The notes beneath the pieces were generated by a model, which was not told where the DNA came from, ran no database searches, and saw nothing but the letters and a program-made list of their open reading frames with translations. A stretch of DNA of 64,000 nt, taken from contig VWPU01011611.1 in the NCBI GenBank assembly GCA_013398955.1, positions 1-64,000 of the forward strand, written 5' to 3'. The DNA is from Callaeas wilsoni. Taxonomy: Eukaryota > Chordata > Aves > Passeriformes > Callaeidae. Made by a program: the position numbers and the translations under genes. Of this stretch, positions 43,073-54,578 are shown in pieces (positions within the stretch are counted from its first letter, which is position 1; each line of letters begins with the position of its first letter).

Positions 43073-46000
43073 CCAGAGTTGTAAGCAGAGTTGCCCCACA
43101 GACGGGTGCCATGAGGCCTGGCCCCAAAGCAGCCCAGTCCCACCAGGTGCCACAGGCATTCCTTTAGCCGGTGACCTGCTCCACAACTTCAGCTCTGTCC
43201 AAATCCTTCTCCTAACCCTGCCAGGCAAAGCCAGGGATGCTGATGCCTACAGAAGGCACACAGACATCTGGTATCACCTGGCCACAGCCCTCTCCATGGA
43301 TGACAGGGCTGGCTTTCCAGCAAAAGTACATCCTTGACGACTGCGGATTGAATCATCGCTGCTACCTCCTAAGTGCACCCCCAGGATTTCTGCAGGATTA
43401 CTCACTCCTCATGTCTCCACCCTGAAGTTTCACCACTCAGGACCCTTCCACCAGGTCAAGCAGCCATGGAGCCACAGCAGCCAGGGCAACAGCAAATTTT
43501 TAACTCTGTCAAAGCAAATTTTGGAGTCAAGCTGGGGGGGTCCCCCCCTCTGCCATCCAGCAACGCTGGCGCTCCGAGGAGCATGCCCAGGAACTGGACA
43601 AAGCACATGTTCCAGCCCAGATTCAGGCTTTCCACAGAAAGTGCCCCTTGAAACGCTGCTCTCAGGAGAGTGTGGGGCACGCCAGGACAGGAGGCTGCTG
43701 TCAGGGTTCCAGCACAGCCATGAGCTTCAATTGCCTCAATCAGACTCACCCAGGACCTCCATCCTGGCACCCCTGCTCAGGGGCCTATGGTCTCAAGGGA
43801 ACTGGAGAAAAAGGTAATTAGGCATAATTATGGCAATAAACTCAATTGCTGAGGTAGTTTATAAATTTTAAGTACCAGTCAACATTTCTGCAGCTGACTG
43901 GAATAAAGAACAAGAATAATTTACAGCTACCTGTGAATGTGAGATGCTTTTTTTTTTTAATGTGAGAATTCCAAGCACAGTTTTTCTTTCAATAACCACA
44001 GAAACCACTGCATGACTAAGGTTTTTCCAGCAATTAGAAAATCCATGATATTGCAAAAGTGTTTTACATCCACACTTTGCCAAAACAGTATAGGCTGTTC
44101 ACAGTTGCCAACAAATTCCCCATGAAGCCACAATGCTTTGTGCACCTGGGTTGTTCATGCCTCTGTTCAGGCTGCATCTTACTCCTTGGGGTCAGAAGGG
44201 AATATGGGATTTCACTGACAAAGGAGGTTTCCAAGTGAGTACTCAAGGAAAGGTGTGCATTTTTGTGGCTAGTAAAAGCTGCCTTTTTAGCCTGAAAATT
44301 ATCTCACACCATCAGAAGCACCAAAGGCAGGCAAGAAATAGACTTAGATGGTTGACTTAAATATCTTCCAATGGTTTTGGGAGGGATCTTTTGTAACATT
44401 TACCAGTTTGATTTCTGATCTCCACTTTTGCGAGGACTAAGGCAAGACTTGCAAGTGGTATGGAGAAACTCTATATACCACCTGGTTACTCAGAAGGCTT
44501 CTCAGCTGCTTCTGGAAGAACTAAGTTTCCCTTTTATCCCCTTTCCTCTAAAGGATGGCCAGGGGTTTAGGCAGCGCAACCTGTATGGGATGGGGACATG
44601 AGCAGTGGCTGAGCCAGAGCTCGCCCTGCAGCAGGCAGCTTCCCTTCCCGGCACATTCTCCTGCCACAGCAGTATGCCCTGCAATTTCCTGTGTTTGTCA
44701 AGCCCTGGGGGATGCTACAGAGCCCTGTCGACCAGAAATGTGGGTTTCTTTTCCAGAGATGACATAAGTTATAAGGACACAAACTCACTCTGCTTCAATG
44801 CCTCCATTTCTGCTACACAACCATATGACAACAAAGGTTAAGCCCAAAGATTAAACATGGGCAATTTTTTCTTCCATATCCTAGGTTAGAAAACAGTAAT
44901 GTGGAGTTTATAATATTTGATGGGAAATGTTTATTTATTCATAACAGCTGCGGGAATGGATTGTGATATCGGTGAGAATGATGCACCCAGATAAGAGGAG
45001 GAAATAACATTTGTAGGCATTTTCTAATTAGTGCACAAGCTGTGATTATACAGCTTTTACAAAAAATAGAAACCAGCAAGGCTGAAATGCAGGTAAGACA
45101 AAGAAAACCACAGACAAGTTTAATTCAGTAACAAAGTTTCCTACTAGCACCTAAAGATCTATTCACGAGGCAAATGCCTTTTGTCCTGCAGCCATCATGT
45201 TGTAAACACCACAGACAGCCAGGCTGATCTGAAAAACTGTCTGCTCCAAGTACTTTGTTCACTAAAGGCAGTCCTGATTTCATGGCATGACTGAAAGCAT
45301 TTCAGCAATTACAGCTCCACGTTTCCAGATGAGATCACTGCTCTGGGGTTAAGGAAATAGTCAGCTGGCACCTATAGCTGCTTTAGAATTAGACCGGAAC
45401 TAAGTACTAATGAAAGCAGGACACAATACTACTTGAAATGCTAAAAAGTGACAGGACAGCCTTGCTATTTTTGGTTTAGGGGTGTGGGAGCTAAAGATTT
45501 TCAGGTAAAGGAAAAAAAAATGTCATAAATACACATCTCCAAAGTCTGTAGGAGAGAAATTCAAGCCTTGAGAGAATCTTCAGGCCTGGAAGACAGGGAT
45601 GAAAACCAAAAATCTCAGAGGTAATGATCAGAAATCTATCTGCTGATAGAAAGGGCCCTAGAAAGGAGGGACTTTGGGACACAATCTCCCTCCGTGCTGA
45701 GGCTCCAGACAGTTCTTGTACCACTCTATTTTTTTTCAGTGCCTTGCATCTGTCAGAGACTCTTCCTTCCCAGATCCTTGTCCTTGTCAGCCCTCTGAGT
45801 GCTCCTCACTGTGTTTGTCATCTCTCATGACCCTCAGTTTTCTGGCTCTCTTTCCCCATTCTCTGTGCATCTGCTGACTGCTTCTGCTGCCATAGATGAG
45901 CAGGCTATCTCCAGGGGTTATCCAGGGACAGCAAGCACTACATAATAATCTTGCCATTGGCTCTTGATATCTGAGCAGCTGCTGGTCTGGGGATATGAAA

Positions 46001-46661
46001 TTTTTGGTCTTCAGGACTGCCAAATTGGAGCCTTTTTCAGAGCAGGAGCTCAAAAAACTTACACACACAAAAAATAAACCTTGTAAGTGCATGGGACACG
46101 TAAGAGTCATTTTTTCCTACGAAAGATTCATAGTTCCTTTATTGGCCATAAACCCTGGTATTTCCTGGCACTGGCTGAAATAAAGGGTAAAACAGCACGG
46201 GTATGTGAGGAAACTGTTGCAGGTATAACAGTGCTACCTCCGGTGGGACCATGTTTGGCTCCAGCCACCACAGCCACTTCCGTGCCTGCAGTGGGGTGAC
46301 CTTCCATGTGTCCCCCATGCAGAGCAGCAGTTTCATTCCCCACAGAGGGTGACAGCAGACTGCTGCCCTCCAGCTGAGGTGCTGCTGCTGCAGGGCTCCT
46401 CCCAGCCTGGCAGTTTTTGATTGTGTGTGGCAGAGGCACAGCACTGCCAAACTGAGGGCGTAGGGAAGGACATGCTGTGACATCCCACTGCTGTGCTGTG
46501 GCAGCTCTTCACTAACACCTGAGACCATCTCTGCTTTCCAGGCCACCCAGAGCTGGGCTTAGCTGGAGCTCTTAGTGCTTCCCAGTTTTAACCTGAGTTG
46601 TGCCAGCTAGTGAAATTCCTATATGTGCTCACTCTCCTTTTAAAGTCAATTCCTTTTGTCA

Positions 46662-47245
46662 GAGAATCACAAAATCATGAAATCACAGAATGGTTACTGC
46701 TGGAAGGGACCTCTGCAGGTTGTCTAGTCCAACCTCCCTGTTAAAGCAGGTTTATCTAGAGCAGGTTGCACAGGATTCCATCCAGACAGTTCTTGAATAT
46801 TTCCAGTGAGGGAGATTCCACAACCTCTCTGGGCAACCTGTCCCAGTGCTTGGTCACCTGCACTAATGAAAGAAGTTTCTCATCAAGTTCAGGTGGAACT
46901 TCCTGTATTTCAGTTTGTGCCCATTGTCCCTTGTCCTGTCACCAGGCACCACTGGAAAGATTCTGTCACCATCCTCTAGACACCAGCCCTCAAGATATCT
47001 GCATGCATTGATGAGGTCTCCTCTCAGTTGTCTCCTTTCCAGGCTAAACAGGCCCAGCTTCCTCAGCTGTTCCTCGGAAGAGAGATGCTCCAGTCTCCTA
47101 ATCTTCCTTGTAGCCCTCTGCTGGATCCTGTTCAGTAATTCCTTGTCTTCCTTGAACTTGGGAGCCCAGAACTGGACACAGCACCTCGGATGGGGCCTCA
47201 CCAGGGCAGAGTGATGGGGGAGGATTACCTGTGACCTTTAAAACA
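46662..47245 (-). mobile_element. CR1 LINE 3' fragment (about 580 bp)
   Basis: Antisense CR1 begins with 'ATCACAGAATGGTTACTGCT' and 'CTAGTCCAACCTCCCTGTTA', passes the 'GTTTGTGCCCATTGTCCCTT' and 'CAGGCTAAACAGGCCCAGCT' blocks, and ends near 'AGAACTGGACACAGCACCTC'. The copy is long and well preserved. Confidence 0.95.
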
Positions 47246-47935
47246 GTCAGAGTCACTTCAATGAACAACCTCTGCAGGACCCTAGCACTTCCTGAAGTTC
47301 CGTGGTCCAGCAGAGGTCACACTGCCACTAGGAAGATTGCTCCATGGATATGCCACAAAAACCAGCTCTGTAGGGTCTAATCTCTGGCTCCTCTTTGTAT
47401 TTCCAGTCACGTTCACTTGCATGTTCTCTGCTTCCTAGGAGAGAAAAGGCTTCCTAGGCTAGGAAAATGTCAAGACACCAAAAGTTTGGTGCATCAGCTG
47501 ATGATTTAGAGATCAGAGTCCTGCTCTGGAGAGGAAATGAAAAAAAAACAGGTTTGGTTTCTGTTGGCATCCTTTTTATAGACCTCCTCCTATAGCATCT
47601 TGACAATACAGTTGGGGTTACAGTGGAAGGATCTCCTAAAATGGCAAAGCCAACAGGACCAGTAGACTATGGAAAATATTGGTAATAAATACTAACGACC
47701 ACTTGGGCTGCGAAAGATCCTGCATTTGGCACATACAAAGTTCTTTACAGACTCTTAGAAGTTACTGTAATTATTATTTATGTCTCTAAACATTTCTTGA
47801 ACACAAGAAAACACAACCCAAAAAAAGGGGAGTCTACTGGGAAAACTAAATGTTTGAGTGGTCTTCAATGGATATTTTTGCACCAGCAAGGAAGCCATAT
47901 CTGAAAGAGAACTCTGTGCATAGAGTAGGACAGGT

Positions 47936-48262
47936 CACAGAATCACAGAAGCAATTAGCTTGGAATCACCTCTCAGATCATCGAGTCCAGCCTTTGATCA
48001 CCGCCCTGTCTGCTACACCATGGCACTGAGTGCCACGTCCAGTCTGTCCTTAAACACCTCCTGGGAGAGTGACTCCACCACCTCCCTGGCCAGTCCAATC
48101 CAATGTCTAATCACCTTTTCTGTGAAGAAATTCTTCCTAATGTCGAACTGAAACCTCTCCAGGCACAGCTTAAGACTATGTCCTTTTATCCTGTCCCTGC
48201 TTGCTTGGGAGAAGAGGCCAACCCTCACCTGGCTGCAACGTCCTTTCAGGTAGCTGTAGAGG
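47936..48262 (-). mobile_element. CR1 LINE 3' fragment
   Basis: It begins 'CACAGAATCACAGAAGCAAT' and has 'ATCATCGAGTCCAGCC', 'CCATGGCACTGAGTGCCACG', 'GTGAAGAAATTCTTCCTAAT' and 'CAGGTAGCTGTAGAG'. The 'CATGGCACTGAGTGCCA' block is shared with the copy at 6964-7135, so both belong to the same subfamily. Confidence 0.93.
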
Positions 48263-48933
48263 AGGTGTGAAGGCATGAAGGTGTGAAGGACAGGGCTTGC
48301 TGACCTTGTTACAACTTACAATTCTTTGGTTGCAAGGGTGGCTCCCTTACAATAACTGCTGGGGACTGTGTGGAAAAGGCATTAGAATTTCTCTTCATTA
48401 TGTACAGTACCAGATATTGGGGTAACTGAAGCCTCTGAATGAGAAACTGGATTACAAAGAAGACCTTGTTTTACGGAATCACCAAACACTAACAAAATAT
48501 GGTAAGCAGAAGTGTCGTCTGTCCTGTGTGTATTTGTAAGTTTTTGTCTTAAGGACAGTCTCAAGTTGACAAAAAATGGGAAGGGAGCTCATATCAACAA
48601 ATGCGAGGTCATTAATAAGCCTTTGATGGTTTTCATAGGAAGGACTCATTTTTCTTACTGAAAAATTACAAATAGATTCAGTTTGCTAATGTGATGCTCC
48701 TAACAGCTCATACTTGGGCAACAAGCAGGTTGTAAGAGACCCTTGTAAGAGCTGAACTTCTCCTGTCCCCTGCAAGGGAGAAGGCTGGAAACATCGGGCA
48801 CATGTGTCCAGAATATTGGCTTCTACGTGACACCGTGCTGCATTTTGCTGTCTCATCCCACAGAGAGCCAGTCACTCGTTCTTGAATCTCTGCTTTCTGA
48901 AGTTATGAGAATAAGTGATTCATAACCTTGTGA

Positions 48934-49165
48934 TAGAATCATGGAATAGTTTGGATTGGAAGGAACCTTTCCACATCTCTGGGCAACCTGTGCCAGTGTC
49001 TCACCATCCTCATAATAAAAAAATTCTTTCTTATATCTAATCTAAATAGACCCTCTTTTAGTTTAAAACCATTACCCCTCGTCCTATCAACAAGCTCTGC
49101 TAAAAAATCTGTCCCCACCTTCAGCCACCCCATCTGTCTGTGCAGTACAGTTAGGTAGTGTGAGC
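48934..49165 (-). mobile_element. CR1 LINE 3' fragment
   Basis: 'ATAGAATCATGGAATAGTTT' is followed after a short internal deletion by 'CTGGGCAACCTGTGCCAGTG' and 'ACCATTACCCCTCGTCCTAT'. It is the third CR1 in the same orientation within 2.5 kb. Confidence 0.92.
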
Positions 49166-51254
49166 CCTCACGGCAAACAAAGTGATTCAAAAGAAATATT
49201 TAAATCTTGTGGATTTGGAGGTTGTAACCAATTATATGAGTGCTTGGGACTTACAGCGTTCTGCTGTGATAAGAAAAAATTATACAAAAAGCTTTCTTAT
49301 CAGTAATTTCCACAAAGGTGTGCAACAGAGCAGGTGGGGTTTGCACCTAGAGCTTTGCCTTGGCTAACCTGCCTTTGTACTTTGAAGTTTTCTCTGCAGT
49401 CTTGTCTGTGGATTTCAGGGGGCCCGGTAATACTGCTTCTCCAAGGGGAGCCAAATGCACTGCCTCTATCAACTATAGCTTGGGGGAAACACACCATCAA
49501 CAGCAGAAAGCTGTGTGGATCAGAAACAAGAAGAGAAACACTAATGAATAAATGGGAATGTTAGCAAGGCAGTCTGTAACATTGATGCTAGCTGGGAGAA
49601 ATGGCTGGCTGACTTAGCCCAGCCAGAAAAAACAAAATGCCTGAGAGAAACAGGTGTAGTTTCCGTTTTACAGGACCACCTCATACTCATTAGATTGGAA
49701 TCAACTTGTGCAAATACAACATCAGCAGAAACGAAAGAGTCCTCCATGATACAAGGCTACAGCAGCAGCAGCTTCAGGTTCTGCAACCCCTCCAACAACA
49801 CAATTAACAGAGGGAGCACACCCAGCAAGGGGCTGTATCCTCCTCCAAAACTACTGGCATTACAGATGCTGCACAATTTGTCTTAGAAATGTCTCAAGTG
49901 TAAGGTCACATGGAGCAAGAGTTTTAGGAGTGTTGCTCAGATAGCATTAAAGTGTTATAGCAGGCCCTGATTTAGGCATAAATTGATAAAAGGGACTTAA
50001 GTCTCCTTTTTACTTTCTGGAGCAAAAAGCAGTGCCAGGACCTGGCTCATGCTGCACAATGGGATGGGACTGCCCCCGTAGAGAGACACTCCACTAAAAA
50101 CAAAGGTATTTCAAAAGCAATGTCAAATTATTTCTAATTCCTGGGTTTAGGAGCTTGTCTTGCTCATAGCTAGGAAGAGATAATCAAAATTACTGCTACT
50201 GCCAACTGCAAGTGAGCGTGAGCGTGTATAGTCACATGTAAGAAAAAGGAGCCAGTTGACAAGAGTTTCAACACTGGGAAGTCTTGGTTCATGTACCTCT
50301 TCAGACTGGAAACAAGGACCCCATTTTTGCACTGCCACACTGGCCATTTGCAGTACTGACTAAAATGATCTTTCCAGGCAGATTTGCGTGCAAGAAGTGA
50401 GTAAAGAGCAGTTTGTCTAAACACAGGCATAATTATTCCAGCCACTCTTCAAGGTTCATTTGAGATTTCTTCTCCAGCAGCTATTTCTACCCACAGTCTC
50501 CACAACTGAGAGAAATCTGTTTGGTTTGCCCAGCTTCGTTTGTAAAGAGAAAAATACAGAAAAAGCCACATAAGCAACCCTGAAAAGCAGCAAAAGACAT
50601 CTGAACAAACTTCTGAAAGGTAACTCCAGAGCCAATGATGAACTTGCATCTAAAATGCATCTTGAAAACATTCCTTTTGCAAAGTCCTTACAGTGACTTA
50701 CAGTACAACTTATGCCATAATTTAGAGTTCCACAGAAACAGCAATATAATGTGATACAAACAAAGTTATACATAGAGGAGAAATCACAAGTTAAAGTATG
50801 CAAATGCATGGTAATCATCAGACACTTGGTTTAAAAACGAAAAAGCAGAAATACTTTGGTCTTCAGTACTTCAGTACCTAAACTCTTCAGAAAGCCCTTT
50901 ATCAAAAAGATAATAAATTTTTGATACCATATGAAGTATTAAGTGTTATTAGAAGAGTAGAATATGCTTTATTGCTGGAAAATTGAAACAAAATGGAACA
51001 CATCCAGGGATGGAAAGTGTTTTTCTGAGGGTTATGAAATAAATATGTTTTGAAATAAAATAAGGAGGTCAGGATAATTTTAGGGTTTCTCTCATATAGT
51101 AATAAGTCATGGCTACATTTAAAGTCATTTAATTTTGCCTGGAAATTCAATTTTGGATGTACATCTCCATTTGAGACATCCAAGAGGGAGGGAGAGGAAA
51201 AAAAAACCACGTACTAAACTTAGAACTAAGCCGAACACTTAATCTCCCCTTTGT

Positions 51255-51464
51255 TCAACGATCCAGAACCTCGGCTGCAAAGCCTCTTGCACATGGGGCA
51301 GAACGCTCCGGTTGCCTGCAAGGCATTTGAACACCAGAAACCTCAGCGAAAGCGAATGCTGGTTTAAAAGTCCCGTCCGCGCTTTTTACCTCAGAAGTGC
51401 CCCCCGCGGACCGAGTCGAGGCAAACATGGAGTAGTCGTCCTTCCACCCGGCAATATCCGACAT
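51255..51464 (-). other. Small open frame inside the CpG island
   Basis: An ATG at 51464-51462 with G at -3 opens a 69-codon frame beginning MSDIAGWKDDYSMFASTR and ending TAG... at 51255. A possible donor (TCTGAG/GTAAAA) interrupts it after about 25 codons. I do not recognise the peptide. It could be an alternative first coding exon, an upstream ORF, or a chance frame in GC-rich DNA. Confidence 0.25.
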
Positions 51465-51930
51465 CCCCCCGCCCTGCCCCGCCGCCGCCCGTCCTGCCTT
51501 CCCCCCGGCCCTTCCCGCAGCCGGGCACCGGGGCTGCCGGGCTGCCCTTACCTGCGCCGCGCCGCTCCCTCGCAGCCCCTTCTCCGCCTTCCTTCCCCTC
51601 CTCCGAGGGTCTCGCTGCCGGCCCGGGCAGCGCCGCGGGGCCGGACCCTGCAGCCGCGGCCGCCGGGGGATGCGCCGCGGCCGCTCCAGATGTTTGCGGC
51701 GCGGCCGCCCAGATGTTCCCCTGGCGGCCCCGCGGGGGGCGGGCGTTCTCCTCCTCGCCTGGCCGGGAAGGACCCAGAGCACAGCCAAAGGAAAGGGGCT
51801 CAGGGAAAGCGAGGCTTCCGCGGGATCCGACGATGCCCGCCCCCTCTCCTGCCCCGCTTTCCAGGAAAAGCGGCCGGGAGCGGGCAGCGCTGGCGCGGGG
51901 CTGGCGGCCGGGGCAGCGGCTCCCAGTAGC
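51390..51930. promoter_or_regulatory. CpG island, probable promoter
   Basis: This is by far the most GC- and CpG-rich stretch of the window, with many CGCCGC/GCGGCC runs and GC-box-like GGGGGGCGGG near 51733-51743, in otherwise AT-rich surroundings. No TATA box is evident. On the minus strand a strong splice donor (GCGCAG/GTAAGGG) lies at 51552/51551, as expected for a non-coding first exon. The next minus-strand gene is TMEM45A, whose start-codon exon needs an upstream exon, so this island is the best candidate for its promoter. A bidirectional role is possible. Confidence 0.75.
51552..51700 (-). other. Candidate non-coding first exon of TMEM45A
   Basis: The 3' boundary is the donor GCGCAG/GTAAGGG (last exon base 51552). 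The upper limit is only a guess because no transcription start can be read from sequence. Splicing to the acceptor at 39291/39292 would remove an intron of about 12.3 kb and add the 9 nt of 5'UTR seen before the TMEM45A ATG. A first exon of another minus-strand gene is an alternative. Confidence 0.4.
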
Positions 51931-54119
51931 CCAGGCCGGCGAGGAAAAATAGAAAAAGGAGACACTTTCAGGTCTACAAACCTCCCTTTGAACGCTGCCT
52001 ATAACAGAGGCCTTTTTTTATTTACACACACACACGGGCAGCCGTGGTTTTCTCCACGAAAATGAGCACCCGTGGCTGTCATTCCTGTAATTTAGCAGGA
52101 ATGTATGGCATAGCCCTGAATCCAAAAGAAGAATGTCTAAAAATAAAATTTCAAGAAGGAAACCGCGGTTTTATTTGCAGATGTCATCCTGTAATAAACA
52201 GTGTAAGTGACACTACAGAATCATTCACAGTGCAATGAAGGGCATCTTAAGCTGCACCATCTCTGTTACAACAGCCAGCAGAGAACACCTATGAAAGCCT
52301 TAAATCTTTCATTGTACAGAAATCCTCCTTTGAGGTATTTGCCAGGAAGTTATGACAATCGGGTTTTGAAGCTCTGTTTCAACTACGCCAGAAGACTCCC
52401 TTGACCCTTTTCCACCCCGGCAGCATCAAGGTCTTGTGTTGCCAGATTCCCCTGTGGCTGTAGGAATAACTAAGCCGAGGTGCAACTCTCCCTACCAGTA
52501 AGTCACAACTTGGACTGAATTCTGAGCCACCCCCCTCAAGTCCCCTAATTTAAGATTTCTGCTTTTCATGATCCAAAAGCTTTTTTTTGTGGAAATTTGT
52601 GGATGAAATCAACTCCGAGTAAAGATTTAAACTTTTTCACTCCCACTTACCTTCTCAGGCAGTTGCATCCATGCCTGCTCTTTAGCATAAAGTGACACTT
52701 CCACTCTCAGATAAATAGTACTCCAGCAAATACCCCTCAGCATCTGGCAAGCAGATGACTTTGCAGGTTGGATGATGAAATGAGTGCAGAGAAAAGGGCA
52801 ATAATATTTCCCAGAAGGACCACCTCTCTGTAAACAGTGCTTCAGAAATCCAGCCTCTATGAAAGCTGCTTCCCTCTTCTAGTCTTAGTGACTTCTTTTG
52901 CTTTTTTTTTTCCAGACAGCAGAATGCATTTCGCAGCACAACATTAATCCCCACCTAACGGACATCCTTCTCTTGCAGAAGAGTTTTCAGTTAGACTGAG
53001 TTATATCAGTCAGTAATACTGATAATTGTAATTACCTCATCTATTTACCACTGGTTTTGTGCTTGTCTTGGCAGTGGAGCAACAATTGCTTCCTGGGATT
53101 CCTCATTTCCATCTACACTTAAGCACACTTAAGACGACTTAAAAGTGACAACCAATATTGCCAATGTAAAAAATGTCAATTAGCATCCCTGGAGCCCTGC
53201 AGGGATTCTGCACTTCTGCAAGTCAGTGTGCATCAAAGTAATCACAGAGCAGTGTGTGCATAGAATATTCCACAAAACTGTTAGAGACTATGGAATTAAC
53301 AAAACGTCTTTTGCAATTTTTTATCTAAGGTCAACAAAAGGCCAACAGTGCTGCCACATTCAGTCAAGTTCAGACCTTCCTTCATTTTGACCTTACATTT
53401 TTTTTCCTTATTCCAGAGTTAGTTAGGAAATTAATTCACCAGTCCTCTTGCAAACTTAGGGTACGTGCTTGACACACAGACAGGCAATTGAGCTCTTCTC
53501 TCACTGGTGGAATAGAGCATCCAAACAGAGCATTTGTTTGGCTGCTCACTGCTGATATTGAGCGTTGCACCTGAAGCAAGGAACTAAAATAATATTTCAT
53601 GGCAAAGCCTAAATGATGTGAGATGAATTTGCAACTAGTGCTTGAACCACTTTCCACAGGAGTTAGCTTAATGAAACATCATATGTCAAATGTCTGTGGC
53701 TCCAAGACCCACAGGTCCATTACATTGCATTTAATGTGGCGTCTAGGGCTTTTACTTCATCAGAGTCATCACAGATACCAGGCGCTGACATCAACCATGA
53801 AGTCACACACCTATGCCGTGACCCAAATAATTCACGAGCACAGTACAGACAAATTAGAGCTCCAGATGTTTTAGGATTACGGTAACATCTGCATTTTGGC
53901 CCAGAAGGCAAGACAGCGCCTGGGGGCAGGTGAGCTGATTTCAGCCTAGGCACTTGGGGGAACAGTACTTTACATATCCATGACTGGTTTCTGGCTGAAA
54001 ACTGAAGTGAAATGTTGATCTACTTTGCGTTGGACATTTTGAATTCGAGGTTTGGGTTTGTTGTTTTTAGGCATCTTTTAGCACCACATCTAATTTATAG
54101 CTGAGGAAGTGAAGGCCCT

Positions 54120-54578
54120 CCCACTATAAGTGAAGAGCAGGTTCAGGACCCTCTGATGGAGGTGCATAGCCACAAGTGTCTGGGACCTGGGGAGGTGCAT
54201 CCCAGGGTCCGGAGGGGACTGGCTGATGTTGTTGCCAAGCCACTCTCCATCATATTTGAAATGTCATGGTGGTCAGGCGAAGTCCCCAGTGACTGGAAAA
54301 AAGGGAAACATTGCTCCCGTTTTTAAAAAGGAGAGAAATGAAGATATGAGGAATTCTTTACTCAGAATTCTTTACTGTGAGGGTGCTGAGGCACTGGACC
54401 AGGCTGCCCAGAGAAACTGTGGATGCTCCATCCCTGGTAGTGTTCAAAGCCAGGATGGATGGAGCCCTGAGCAACCTGGTCTAGCGAAAGGTGTCCCTGC
54501 CCATGGCAAGGGAGTTGGAACGAGATTATTTGTAAGGTTCCTTCCAACCTAAACCATTCTATGATTTTATGAAAGTTA
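54120..54578 (+). mobile_element. CR1 fragment with internal deletion
   Basis: A body segment ('GAAGTCCCCAGTGACTGGAA', followed by 'TTTTTAAAAAGG') joins near 54345 to the 3' end ('CTGGACCAGGCTGCCCAGAG', 'AACCATTCTATGATTTTATG'). The stretch normally between these parts is missing. Open frames of about 100 codons here belong to the repeat. Confidence 0.88.

Larger units (their letters stand above)
39292..51551 (-). other. Probable TMEM45A intron 1
   Basis: No coding exon is recognisable between the acceptor of the start-codon exon and the CpG-island donor. It contains CR1 copies, a 22-T tract and one plus-strand exon-like segment near 41099-41310. Confidence 0.5.

Noticed and set aside
46863..47201. 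112-codon minus-strand frame
   Set aside because: This is the sense frame of the CR1 3' end (FNIRRNFF-like and LEHLSxEERL-like text), a repeat and not a host gene.
51255..51965. 236-codon minus-strand frame through the CpG island
   Set aside because: GC-rich DNA has few stops. The composition is Arg/Pro/Ala/Gly biased, a strong splice donor interrupts it, and long frames occur on the other strand too.
54226..54552. 108-codon plus-strand frame
   Set aside because: It is entirely CR1 sequence across an internal deletion.
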